Positions 25,468 through 34,192 of a stretch of DNA of 36,495 bases are shown here, piece by piece. Positions within the stretch are counted from its first letter, which is position 1, and every line of letters starts with the position of its first letter. The notes below the pieces were generated by a model. It made no database searches, had not been told where the DNA came from, and worked only from the letters and a program-made list of their open reading frames with translations. The position numbers and the translations under genes are program-made. The DNA comes from Candidatus Thermoflexus sinensis. GTDB lineage: Bacteria; Chloroflexota; Anaerolineae; Thermoflexales; Thermoflexaceae. The stretch lies in assembly GCA_016842045.1 (NCBI GenBank), contig JAEVEY010000180.1, positions 1 to 36,495 of the forward strand. Direction: 5' to 3'.

Positions 25468-26887
25468 AAGAGGGCTCCAGGGGCTGGCCCGGATCCCGCC
25501 TGCCCTGTGGGGGGTTGGCCTGGGGCTCCTGCTCACACCCCTGATCGGCGTGCTGGTGCTCACCGCCCGGGGCCGGTGGATCGCGATCGGGCTGCTCGGG
25601 ATGCTGGCGTTCCCGGCTCTGTTGTTCCTCAGCCGCTATACGGTGGAGATCATTATGTTCTCATCCCTGTTCGTCCCCCTTACGCTCTCCACTGGCTCCC
25701 AGAGCCCGATTGTGGCCAGCCTGCTCCTCACGGGGCTGTTCGGCGGGCTCTGGCTGCTCCGGCTGGTATTCGAGCGGGAGCGCTGGCCGAAGGCTCCGGC
25801 CGTTATCCCGCTGTTCGGATTTATGGCCGTTTCGGTGATCTCGTTCTTCTGGAGCGAGATCTGGCGGGACCCGATGATCCCGCCCTGGTTCCTGTATCGG
25901 GCGCGTTTAGGGGGGTTAGGGGTGATGCTGCTTTCACCACTGGCCCTCTGGCTGGCTGCTGCCCACCTGCGGCATCCCCGTCAGGTGGATCGGCTGGTGG
26001 GGATGTTCCTGATCGCCGGAGCCCTGGGGGCGATCCAGATCCTGGCCGGTCGGACATTGTTTCCGTTCCTGAACACCGGAGGGCTTTTCTCGATGTGGCT
26101 GTTCAGCTTCGGGACGGCCTTCCTGGTGTTCCGACCGATGCCGGCCTGGCTCCGGCTGGGGCTCGGGCTGATGTTAGGGATCTGGGGATGGTATGTGCTG
26201 GTGCCGGGCATCTCGTGGATCAGCGGCTGGTTTCCCCCAATCGTAGCCACCCTGGTGGTGCTGTGGCTGCGATCCCGCCGGCTGTTCGCCCTCATGGCTG
26301 TGGCCCTGGCGGTGATCGGGGTGGTTTACTGGGGGCCGCTCCAGTTCTGGGTGTTCGATTACAACTATCAGACCAGTGGAACCACCCGTATGGAGGCCTG
26401 GGCCCGGAACTGGCAGGTGACCCGGGAACATCTGCTGTTCGGGACCGGTCCGGCGGGATATGCGGCGTATTACATGACGTATTTCCCGGATCAGGCGATG
26501 GCGACCCACAACAACTATCTGGACGTCCTGGCCCAGACCGGTCTGATCGGCATGGGGCTTTTCCTCTGGTTCCTGGCGGCTCTGGGGCGGGAGATCTTTC
26601 AGATCTGGCGCTGGGTTCGAAGCACCGATCATCAGGCTCGCGCCCTGGTCGCAGGGCTGGTGGGGGGATTTACCGGCCTGCTGGTGGCCATGGGCCTGGG
26701 GGATTGGTTCCTGCCGTTTCCCTATACGCAAACCATCGCTGGCTACCGCTATACCGTCTGGGGATGGATTTTCGCCGGGGCGGCGGTGGCGATGGGGCGT
26801 TATTACCGAAGTCTCCGGCTGCAACTTTTCTATGCTGCTTCGCTCCGGAAACGTGGGCAAAAGGAGCTTTCATCAGGGGGATTCTGA
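25436..26887 (+). CDS. O-antigen polymerase/ligase-like membrane protein (Wzy/WaaL)
   Basis: This 483-residue protein has about twelve hydrophobic helices. The large outer loop near 330-370 contains FGTGPAGYAAYY and THNNYLDVLAQTGLIG (H358), the signature shared by O-antigen ligases and Wzy polymerases. In this locus, with Wzx and Wzz present, it is the best candidate for the Wzy polymerase. A ligase role cannot be excluded. It overlaps the upstream GT4 by 32 bases. A palindromic repeat follows, so the first operon segment may end here. Confidence 0.87.
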   Translation: MSGIARPRLPERGLQGLARIPPALWGVGLGLLLTPLIGVLVLTARGRWIAIGLLGMLAFPALLFLSRYTVEIIMFSSLFVPLTLSTGSQSPIVASLLLTGLFGGLWLLRLVFERERWPKAPAVIPLFGFMAVSVISFFWSEIWRDPMIPPWFLYRARLGGLGVMLLSPLALWLAAAHLRHPRQVDRLVGMFLIAGALGAIQILAGRTLFPFLNTGGLFSMWLFSFGTAFLVFRPMPAWLRLGLGLMLGIWGWYVLVPGISWISGWFPPIVATLVVLWLRSRRLFALMAVALAVIGVVYWGPLQFWVFDYNYQTSGTTRMEAWARNWQVTREHLLFGTGPAGYAAYYMTYFPDQAMATHNNYLDVLAQTGLIGMGLFLWFLAALGREIFQIWRWVRSTDHQARALVAGLVGGFTGLLVAMGLGDWFLPFPYTQTIAGYRYTVWGWIFAGAAVAMGRYYRSLRLQLFYAASLRKRGQKELSSGGF

Positions 26888-26926
26888 GGCAGGCGATCCC
26901 GTCCACCCCCAAAAAATATTCGATTT

Positions 26927-26961
26927 CCCCTCCCCACGGCCCTTTGAGCCGCGGGGAGGGG
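26927..26961. repeat. Palindromic repeat copy after the polymerase gene
   Basis: CCCCTCCCCACGGC (26927-26940) pairs with GCCGCGGGGAGGGG (26948-26961) with one mismatch. Outer 7-bp arms also pair (26888-26894 with 26967-26973). GACCCAAAC occurs about 30 bases downstream and also downstream of the 7842 copy, so shared flank may extend beyond the hairpin. It lies in the 164-base gap before the GT2 fusion gene. Confidence 0.65.
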
Positions 26962-27051
26962 GAGGGGCCTGCCCGGTCAGATGTTCAGCCCAGACCCAAA
27001 CCGGGGATTTCACCCTGAAGGCCTCATGAGCCAGAACTTTAAGGCGGATCG

Positions 27052-29448
27052 ATGGCACCGCTGGTTTCTGTTATCCTGGTTACCTATAACACCCGCGAGC
27101 TCCTGGCCCGCTGTCTGGAATCCCTTCCGGCGGCGCTGGAGGGGATCCCTTATGAAGTCTGGGTGGTGGACAACGGCTCCACGGATGATACGCTCTCCTG
27201 GCTTCAGGCCCATCATCCGGAGATCCATGTTCTGGCTAACCCGACCAACCGGGGGTTCGCGGCGGCGAACAACCGGGCCATGGCCCGGGCCCAGGGGCGG
27301 TATCTCCTGCTTCTGAATACCGACACCCTCCCGTTGCCCGGCTCCCTCGCCACGCTGGTGGATTACCTGGAGCGCCATCCAGAAGTGGGGATTGCGGGCG
27401 GGGGACTTTTAAATCCCGATGGGACTCCCCAGGGATGCGCAGCGGATTTTCCCACCCTCGGAAGCGAGCTCATGCTGCTCCTGGGGCCGATCGGACATCG
27501 TCTCCTCGGACCACATTTTCCCTATCATCCTCCCACCGAAATCCCTCGCCGGGTCGATTGGGTCTCCGGAGCATGTCTCCTGATCCGTCGCGAGGTTGTG
27601 GAGGCCATCGGGGGGCTGGATGAGGGCTACTTTCTGTATGGCGAAGAGGTGGACTGGTGCTGGCGAGCCCGACATGCCGGATGGGAAGTAGCGATCGTCC
27701 CGCAGGCCCGGGTGATCCACCTGGGGAGCGCCACGGCGCGGCGGATGGACGGCCTGCGTCGGCGCTGGCTGTATGCGGGCAAGGCTCGTTTCCTCCGGAA
27801 GGCTCGGGGACCATGGGCGGCGGCGGTATATGGGGCGGCCGTGTGGATGACCACGCTTATGAAATGGATCGGGATGGAGCTGTTGGGACGCCGGGAGCAG
27901 GCCGCGGCCTACCGGACGGCCATTGGCCTGGATGGGTGGCTGCGATGGATGCAGGTGTTCTTCACGCCCACGGCGTGGGTGCTGTTCCTGATGATCTTCC
28001 TGAGCACGGTTTACACCTTCCCACGCTGGGCGGACTGGAACCAGAACTCCCGCCTGGATCTGGTGCTCGCTCTGGTGGAGCAGGGGACCTTCCAGATCGA
28101 TGCCTTCGTGGAGAACACCGGCGATTATGCCCGGGTGAACGGGCATTATTATAGTGATAAGGCCCCCGGCCTGGCCTTCGCCGCCGTCCCGGTTTATGCG
28201 CTCCTGCATCGGGTTCTGATCCCACCCCTCACAGAGCCTCTGGTGCGAATCCTGGAACGTTCTCCGGCTTTCCACGCCACCCTGAACCCTATGGGCACCG
28301 GAGTTTCTCCCTGGAAAGTCCGGTTCGCGCTGGCCCAGGTGATCCTCAGCGCGATCGTGGTGGCATTGCCCTCGGCGGCGATTGCCTTCGGGCTCCACGG
28401 TTTCTTGCGCCACCGGTTTGGCACGCATCCAGCGACCTGGATCATTCCCCTTGTCTATGGGCTGGCCACGCCGGCTTTCGCCTACGCCAATCTCTTTGTG
28501 GCGCATCAATTCGCGGCTGCCCTGCTGATGGCCGCCTTCGCCATCGCCTGGGGGATCCGTCGGGGCTTGATTGGGGAAGGATGGCTGGCCCCCCTGGGCT
28601 TTTTGCTGGCCTACGCTGCCATCTCGGAATATCCCACGGTCCTGATCGGTGGGGCGATCGCCCTTTACGGGCTGGGCGGATGGCGGGAAGGAGTTTCCCG
28701 ATTGGCGCGGCGGACGTTCAGACTGGCCGCGGGTGGGATCCCGCCGTTGCTGCTGGCCGCCTGGCATAACACGGTCGTGTTCGGATCCCCCTTCGAGCTC
28801 GGCTACGCGTATTCCGCCCTGTGGCAGGAGGTCCATCGTCAGGGCTTCTTCAGTTTGCGAGGGCCATCGCTGGAAGCCCTGTGGGGGATCACGTTCAGTC
28901 CTTATCGAGGATTGTTCTTCCGCTCGCCGTTCCTGCTCCTGGGATTCATCGGCCTGGTGCGGATGCTTCGCGATCCGGAATGGCGAGCGGAGGGGCGGCT
29001 GGCCGCATGGGCGGCGCTGAGCTTCCTGGCCTTCAATGCCTCCTCAGTGATGTGGGATGGCGGCTTCGCGGTGGGCCCGCGGTATCTGCTCCCGATGGTG
29101 CCGTTCCTGACGCTGGCGGCCGGGTTCGCCATTCCGGTCCTCGCCAGACATCGGGCCGGCTGGATTGGAATCGTGCTGCTGGGGCTCTGGAGCTTCGGGA
29201 TGGTGATGCTGGAAAGCATGGCCGGCCAGCAGTTCCCACAATATCAGCGGTTCCCACTGATGGAATATGTCTGGCCGCGATGGCAGGCAGGGGATATCGC
29301 CCGCAACTGGGGGATCTTGCTCGGATGGCAGGGGGTCCCCAGTTTGATCCCATTGGTGGCGCTGTGGAGCTGGGGTTTGTGGCGGTTGCTCTTCCGGACA
29401 CCGGAACGATCCGTGGTGTTGCAGGAAGCCCTGGGAGAAGGCCGATGA
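27052..29448 (+). CDS. GT2 glycosyltransferase fused to a GT-C-like membrane domain
   Basis: This is a 798-residue two-part protein. Residues 1-250 form a GT2 domain with VILVTYNTRELLARCL, VVDNGSTDDT, the DXD-like N89-T90-D91 (LLNTDTLPLP) and EEVDW (E198-W202). A short helix (about 255-275) links to a second part (about 300-798) with about ten helices. The first loop there carries RLDLVLALVEQG and YYSDKAPGLAF, as in GT39/GT-C-like proteins of this type. The first part probably loads a sugar on the cytoplasmic face. The second may use a lipid-linked sugar outside; this is inference. The ATG at 27052 has a modest AAGGCGG upstream. It ends in a 4-base overlap with the next membrane protein. Confidence 0.85.
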   Translation: MAPLVSVILVTYNTRELLARCLESLPAALEGIPYEVWVVDNGSTDDTLSWLQAHHPEIHVLANPTNRGFAAANNRAMARAQGRYLLLLNTDTLPLPGSLATLVDYLERHPEVGIAGGGLLNPDGTPQGCAADFPTLGSELMLLLGPIGHRLLGPHFPYHPPTEIPRRVDWVSGACLLIRREVVEAIGGLDEGYFLYGEEVDWCWRARHAGWEVAIVPQARVIHLGSATARRMDGLRRRWLYAGKARFLRKARGPWAAAVYGAAVWMTTLMKWIGMELLGRREQAAAYRTAIGLDGWLRWMQVFFTPTAWVLFLMIFLSTVYTFPRWADWNQNSRLDLVLALVEQGTFQIDAFVENTGDYARVNGHYYSDKAPGLAFAAVPVYALLHRVLIPPLTEPLVRILERSPAFHATLNPMGTGVSPWKVRFALAQVILSAIVVALPSAAIAFGLHGFLRHRFGTHPATWIIPLVYGLATPAFAYANLFVAHQFAAALLMAAFAIAWGIRRGLIGEGWLAPLGFLLAYAAISEYPTVLIGGAIALYGLGGWREGVSRLARRTFRLAAGGIPPLLLAAWHNTVVFGSPFELGYAYSALWQEVHRQGFFSLRGPSLEALWGITFSPYRGLFFRSPFLLLGFIGLVRMLRDPEWRAEGRLAAWAALSFLAFNASSVMWDGGFAVGPRYLLPMVPFLTLAAGFAIPVLARHRAGWIGIVLLGLWSFGMVMLESMAGQQFPQYQRFPLMEYVWPRWQAGDIARNWGILLGWQGVPSLIPLVALWSWGLWRLLFRTPERSVVLQEALGEGR

Positions 29449-30968
29449 CTTTATGGTCCGCGATCATGGCGAGGACAACAGGATCCCGATGGTGGATTGC
29501 GATCAGGCCCTGGATCATGCATCCGGCCGGGGTGTTCGTGGCGCTGGCCGTGTTGACCCGTTGGCCGTTGCGGGGTCGATGGCTGTATCACTGGGATTCC
29601 GTGAACTTCGCTCTGGCTCTGGATCACTTTGATATCGCCCGAGGCCAGCCTCATGTCCCGGGCTATCCGCTCTATGTCGGCCTGGGGCGGATCGCTCGCT
29701 GGCTCCTAGGGGATCCGCAAACGGCCCTGGTGGCCCTGAGCGTGGCGGGAACGGCGCTGGCGGCGTTGATGATTTACCGGTTGGGGGAAGCGTGGGGGGG
29801 ATCCGGGGTTGGGAGATGGGCCGCTCTGCTCTGGCTGAGCAGCCCGCTGGTGTGGTTCTATGGTGAGGTGGCCCTCCCCCACGTCCTGGATGCAGGGTTC
29901 ATCCTGCTGGTGGTCTGGCTGGCGTGGCGTTGTGCCCGGGGGGAGAGACTCCACCGGTCCCTGGCTCTGGCCTTGGCTTTCTCAGCTGGGCTGCGCCCCC
30001 AGAACCTGCTCTTCCTGGGGCCGCTGTTCCTGTGGGGGCTCCATGGCCAGCCCTGGCGCCAAAGGACGGAAGGCGCTCTCTGGTTGGGCGGATCGATGCT
30101 GTTATGGCTGGTTCCTCTCATGATCCTCAGCGGCGGGCTGTTGCGCTATCTGGAAATTTCACGCGCGTATAACGCGCATTTCCTGGCTTCCACCCTGGTC
30201 TTCGGGCCTGGGGGAAGCGCTGCGCTGCAGCGCAATCTGGGAAAACTGGCCGCCTACACCGCCTATGGCCTGGCCGGGGCATGCTTGGTGGCGACGCTGG
30301 TTCCGTTGACCTTCCGTCGGTTTAGCGCGCGCTCCATACGGCTTCCGTGGGTGGGATGGGCGCTCTGGATCGCCCCGGCCCTGGCGTTTTACACGTTCAT
30401 CCACATGGGGCAGCAAGGACTGGTGCTGGTGTTCCTGCCGGCGCTGATCCTGCTGGCCGCTCAGGTTGTGGAGCATAGCGGTTCATGGGGCCGATGGCTG
30501 GGGATGGCCGGGGTGGTCATTAACACCGCGATTTTCCTGCTGGCTCCGGAATATCCTCTGGGCCCAGAGGGGATCCGGTTGCTGAATCGCTCTACCCTTC
30601 GTCATCACGATGCTTCGCTGGAGGGACGTTTCGCTTTGCTTCGCATGCAATTCCCGCCGGATCGAACGCTGGTCGTGGCCTCCCAGTGGCGCTTTTTCGA
30701 CTTCTATGCGCCGGAATATCGGGTGCTGCCGTTCGGGTTGGAGGATCCAGCCGAACGTCCCCATGTGGAGCAGGTATGGGTCAGGCCGGAGGAAGGCGAG
30801 GCCTGGGCGGTCGTGCTATTTGAACCAGAGCTCACCCGGTGGGTGGTCCCGGGCTCCCATTCGTGGGAGTGGTTTGAGGGTCTCGGGGTGCGTCTGCCGG
30901 GTTGGCGCTGGCCGCCCGGCGCGCGCTGGGTGTATGGACCGGGGGGGTTTGGATTGCTGGACCCATAA
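29445..30968 (+). CDS. GT-C-like membrane glycosyltransferase (GT39-type)
   Basis: This 507-residue protein has about ten to eleven helices. The first loop has HWDSVNFALALDHFD followed by PHVPGYPLYVGLG, which fits lipid-carrier-dependent GT-C enzymes with a single Asp in place of the DE pair. A soluble C-terminal part (about 400-507) is rich in aromatic residues. The ATG at 29445 overlaps the GT2-fusion stop as ATGA, so the longer open frame upstream is a shadow. It probably handles an undecaprenyl-phosphate sugar at the outer face; donor and acceptor are unknown. Confidence 0.78.
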   Translation: MTLWSAIMARTTGSRWWIAIRPWIMHPAGVFVALAVLTRWPLRGRWLYHWDSVNFALALDHFDIARGQPHVPGYPLYVGLGRIARWLLGDPQTALVALSVAGTALAALMIYRLGEAWGGSGVGRWAALLWLSSPLVWFYGEVALPHVLDAGFILLVVWLAWRCARGERLHRSLALALAFSAGLRPQNLLFLGPLFLWGLHGQPWRQRTEGALWLGGSMLLWLVPLMILSGGLLRYLEISRAYNAHFLASTLVFGPGGSAALQRNLGKLAAYTAYGLAGACLVATLVPLTFRRFSARSIRLPWVGWALWIAPALAFYTFIHMGQQGLVLVFLPALILLAAQVVEHSGSWGRWLGMAGVVINTAIFLLAPEYPLGPEGIRLLNRSTLRHHDASLEGRFALLRMQFPPDRTLVVASQWRFFDFYAPEYRVLPFGLEDPAERPHVEQVWVRPEEGEAWAVVLFEPELTRWVVPGSHSWEWFEGLGVRLPGWRWPPGARWVYGPGGFGLLDP

Positions 30969-30992
30969 CGCTTCAACAAAGGAGAGGATAAT

Positions 30993-32702
30993 TTGTCCCT
31001 CGATGTTTTTAGGGTTCTGGGGAACAAGAGCAGGCGCCGAAGGCCCATGGCTCAGCTCGAGACGTCCAGCTCAGGTCCCCTGCTTCAGGGCGGGGAGGTT
31101 CTGGCCTGGGCCCTCGGGATCTGGCTGGTCTCCAGCATCCCCTATGCGGTCGGCTATCTGGCCGTGGGGCCGGATCGTCGGTTTATGGGTTTTGCCTTTA
31201 ATGTGAGCGATCACGTTCAGTATTTCGCGTGGTGGCGGGCGTTCCAGCAGGGCCTGCTGGCCCCGAACCTGCTGACACCGGAGCCCACGCCGGCGACGTA
31301 TTTCAACCTGCTCTGGTGGCTTCTGGCCCAGCTGGGGCGCATCGGAGGACTGGGCTACGAGGCGATTTATCAGATCCTGCGGGCCGCGGCAATCGGGATG
31401 ACCGTGGGGACGTTGTTCTTCCTTTACCGGTGGGTCGCCTCATCATCTCGGACAGCCCGGGCGATGCTGGCCATGGCGCTGCTCGGAAGCGGCTTCGGCT
31501 GGCTCCATCCGCTGGTCAAACGCCTTCAGGCACTCCTTCCTATCCCGGCACCCATGGCGCCCTATGTTCCTTCGATTGCCGAGCCCAACACCTTCTTCTC
31601 GGCCATCGCCTATCCCCATTTCCTGATCGCCCTGGCCTCCATCGCGGCGATCCTGATGTTGGCCGTGCGGGGGATGTCAGCGGACCGCTGGCGGGACACC
31701 TTGCTGGCGGGAGCGCTCGCCTTCACCCTGAGCCTGCATCATACGTATGACCTCCTCACGGTGGGGGCCGTGCTCGGCGGGCTGATCCTCTGGCGGATGG
31801 GGATCGAGCGTCGGCTCCCGTGGGGGTGGATCGCTCACGGGGCCCTCGTGCTGGGGATGGCTGCCCCCGGTGCTGCGTATATGGTCTGGCTCACTCGCCA
31901 GGATCCGACCTGGCGAGAGGTGCTGGCCCAGTTCGTCAACGCCGGGGTCTTCACGCCGCCGCCCTTCCAGCTCCTCCTGCTCATGGGCCTTCCGTTCCTG
32001 CTGGCTCTGATCGGCCTGGGGAATCCCCGGCGCTGGCGAACCTGGACCCTCTCTGAGAGCTGGATGGGGATATGGTTTCTGGTTCATCTTCCACTGGTCT
32101 ACCTGCCGCTTAGCTTTCAGATTCACCTGCTGAACGGCTGGCAGATTCCCACTGCGTACTGGGCCGTGCGCGGGGTGGAGCGCCTGGCAGGATGGTTGCG
32201 CACACGCTCTATCGGGACGTTGCTGCGATGGGCGCTGCTCCTCTCCCTGCCGGCCAATGCCTATCTATGGGGATGGCGGATCCTGGACCTGAGTCGGGGG
32301 CAGCCGCCGTATGCCCTGCATCGGGATGAAGTCGCAGCGCTGGACTGGCTGGCGGGGCACGGTTGCAACGGGGGTGTGGTGATGGCCCCGGAGGCCATCG
32401 GGGCTTTCGTCCCGATGTGGACGGGATGTCGCGCCTTCCTGGCTCACTGGACCGGCACGCTGCGGTTCTTCGAGCGCCGGGAGCAAGTCGTGGCGTTTTA
32501 TGGCGATGCAACAGATGCAGACCGCCGGTCGCTCGTCCAGCGTTATGGGATCACGTATGTCATCGTCGGATCAGGCGGGGGAGCGGATGGAGATCATCTG
32601 GAGGAAATCCCATGGCTGATCCCGGTTTTCCAGCGCCCCAACGCGGCAGTGCTGGCGGTGCAGATGGGGCCGATCGGATCCGGAGGTGGAGAGGCGCCAT
32701 GA
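30993..32702 (+). CDS. Polytopic membrane protein, probable GT-C-type enzyme
   Basis: This 569-residue protein has about eleven hydrophobic helices (30-430) and a soluble tail of about 120 residues. No WxDE signature is present; the first loop reads SDHVQYFAWWRAFQQG and PATYFNLLWW. The tail ends in a segment like YGITYVIVGS that recurs in membrane glycosyltransferase-like proteins. The start is a TTG at 30993 with AAGGAG 8 bases upstream. The next in-frame ATG (31047) has no site. It lies among GT-C genes and overlaps the next by 4 bases, so a glycan role is likely, though catalytic activity is not shown. Confidence 0.7.
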   Translation: MSLDVFRVLGNKSRRRRPMAQLETSSSGPLLQGGEVLAWALGIWLVSSIPYAVGYLAVGPDRRFMGFAFNVSDHVQYFAWWRAFQQGLLAPNLLTPEPTPATYFNLLWWLLAQLGRIGGLGYEAIYQILRAAAIGMTVGTLFFLYRWVASSSRTARAMLAMALLGSGFGWLHPLVKRLQALLPIPAPMAPYVPSIAEPNTFFSAIAYPHFLIALASIAAILMLAVRGMSADRWRDTLLAGALAFTLSLHHTYDLLTVGAVLGGLILWRMGIERRLPWGWIAHGALVLGMAAPGAAYMVWLTRQDPTWREVLAQFVNAGVFTPPPFQLLLLMGLPFLLALIGLGNPRRWRTWTLSESWMGIWFLVHLPLVYLPLSFQIHLLNGWQIPTAYWAVRGVERLAGWLRTRSIGTLLRWALLLSLPANAYLWGWRILDLSRGQPPYALHRDEVAALDWLAGHGCNGGVVMAPEAIGAFVPMWTGCRAFLAHWTGTLRFFERREQVVAFYGDATDADRRSLVQRYGITYVIVGSGGGADGDHLEEIPWLIPVFQRPNAAVLAVQMGPIGSGGGEAP

Positions 32703-34192
32703 AAAATCGGGGGTGGCTGTTCTTGGTGACTGTCGGGCTGCTCGGGCTCTACGCGCTCGCCCTCCATCGACTGACCCTCTATCCGCCGACCTGGTTCGAC
32801 GAGGGATCGCATCTCCATGTCCCCAAGGCGCTGGTCCGATGGGGCGTCTACGCGGATTACAGCAGCGAGGGCTTCCGGTTCTCCGGGCCGATCTTCGGCG
32901 TCGGGCCCACAGTGGTGCTGCCGATCGCTGGTGCTTTCCGAGTGTTCGGAATCGACCTGTGGGCAGCGCGATGGGTGATGGTGGGCTATCTCCTGCTCAG
33001 CGTGAGCCTCTTCAGCGCGGCAGCGCGCCGTTGGATTCCTGGGGGCGGGGCAGCGCTGGCCGTGCTCTGGTTTGTGTTCACCCGCAACCTGGACACGATC
33101 GCCTACGGCCGTCAGGTGCTGGGAGAGGTGCCCGGGATGGCCTTCCTGGCTCTGGGACTGATGGGCTGGGCACGGATGGCGCAGGGCCAGAAATGGGGGA
33201 TGCTTCTGACAGGCCTGGGCTTCGGCCTGGCAATGATCACCAAGAATCAGTGGGGCCTGTTTTTGATCCCGGGCCTGATCGCTATGGCGATCCTGGGAAA
33301 GGTCTTTTATCGCCATCCCTCGTGGCTGGGGAACGGGATCGCGGCGGGCATCGCGCTTGGGCTATGGGGGCTGTGGCAGGGGATCCTGTGGGGCGCATTG
33401 ATCCCTGATCCCCTGCGGACCATGGGGGAATTGCGCCAGATCGCAGGGGGGAGCGTGGCGGCTTTTCCCTCGCCTCAGATGAGCGCGACGGCCCGGAGCT
33501 TGCTCACAGTCTTCGATGGTGCATTGCTTCCGGTGGCCCTTTACGTGCTGGGGAAAGCGCTGCAGCGCAACCCGACAGGCTATCGCTGGGGGCTGATAGG
33601 GATGCTGGCTGCCCTGAACCTCGGATGGCTGGTGGTGGCCTCCAACGGCTGGTTGCGCTATGCCTATCCGGGCCTGTCACTGCTCAGCCTGGGGGTAGGA
33701 GGCATGCTGGAAGATCTGTGGAAGCAGGTCCGAATCCATGCGCTGCGGTGGAGCATCGCGGGCTGGCTGGCGCTTCTTCTGCTGGGCTCCGCTGTCATCG
33801 TCGTGGGGCGGGTGATCCGGCAGGGGGACGGATCGGCTTTCGAGATGGCCCGTTATTTGCGGGAGCAGATCCCGGAGAGCGCCCGGATTGAGACATGGGA
33901 ACCGGAGATGATGGTGCTGACGGATCATCGCTATCATCAGCCGCCGCAGGCCCTGTTAGATGCGGCTGCGCGCTTCATCTGGCTGGGCGGGCCGCCGCCC
34001 TCCGTGTTCTATCGCTGGGATACCGCCCAACCGGATTACGTACTTGTGGGAGCGTTTGGGAGATGGGTGCAGTTATATCGGGAAATTGAGGAAACGTGTA
34101 TCCGTCCAGTAGCAGCCTTCGGGCCTTATCGCCTCTATGCGCTGATGGAATGCGCACTCTTTCCATCGCACGAAAGGAGCATCCAGCCATGA
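32699..34192 (+). CDS. GT39-like membrane glycosyltransferase
   Basis: This is a 497-residue protein with about ten helices. The first outer loop carries D34-E35 in TWFDEGSHLHVPKALVRW, the GT39/ArnT-type catalytic acid signature, followed by GPIFGVGPTVVLP. A soluble end (about 390-497) contains WEPEMMVLTDHRYHQPP. It probably transfers a sugar from a polyprenyl carrier outside the membrane. The start ATG overlaps the upstream TGA, with GGAGGTGGAGAGG ahead of it. The last 4 bases overlap the Asp-box gene. Confidence 0.85.
   Translation: MKNRGWLFLVTVGLLGLYALALHRLTLYPPTWFDEGSHLHVPKALVRWGVYADYSSEGFRFSGPIFGVGPTVVLPIAGAFRVFGIDLWAARWVMVGYLLLSVSLFSAAARRWIPGGGAALAVLWFVFTRNLDTIAYGRQVLGEVPGMAFLALGLMGWARMAQGQKWGMLLTGLGFGLAMITKNQWGLFLIPGLIAMAILGKVFYRHPSWLGNGIAAGIALGLWGLWQGILWGALIPDPLRTMGELRQIAGGSVAAFPSPQMSATARSLLTVFDGALLPVALYVLGKALQRNPTGYRWGLIGMLAALNLGWLVVASNGWLRYAYPGLSLLSLGVGGMLEDLWKQVRIHALRWSIAGWLALLLLGSAVIVVGRVIRQGDGSAFEMARYLREQIPESARIETWEPEMMVLTDHRYHQPPQALLDAAARFIWLGGPPPSVFYRWDTAQPDYVLVGAFGRWVQLYREIEETCIRPVAAFGPYRLYALMECALFPSHERSIQP

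Noticed and set aside
5-26973. The recurring palindromes as a CRISPR array
   Set aside because: Copies are kilobases apart in different gaps, with no regular spacers and no cas genes.
27409-28836. 475-residue open frame on the - strand opposite the GT2 fusion
   Set aside because: Low-complexity Q/R/G/H/P-rich shadow; the + strand shows clear GT2 and membrane features.
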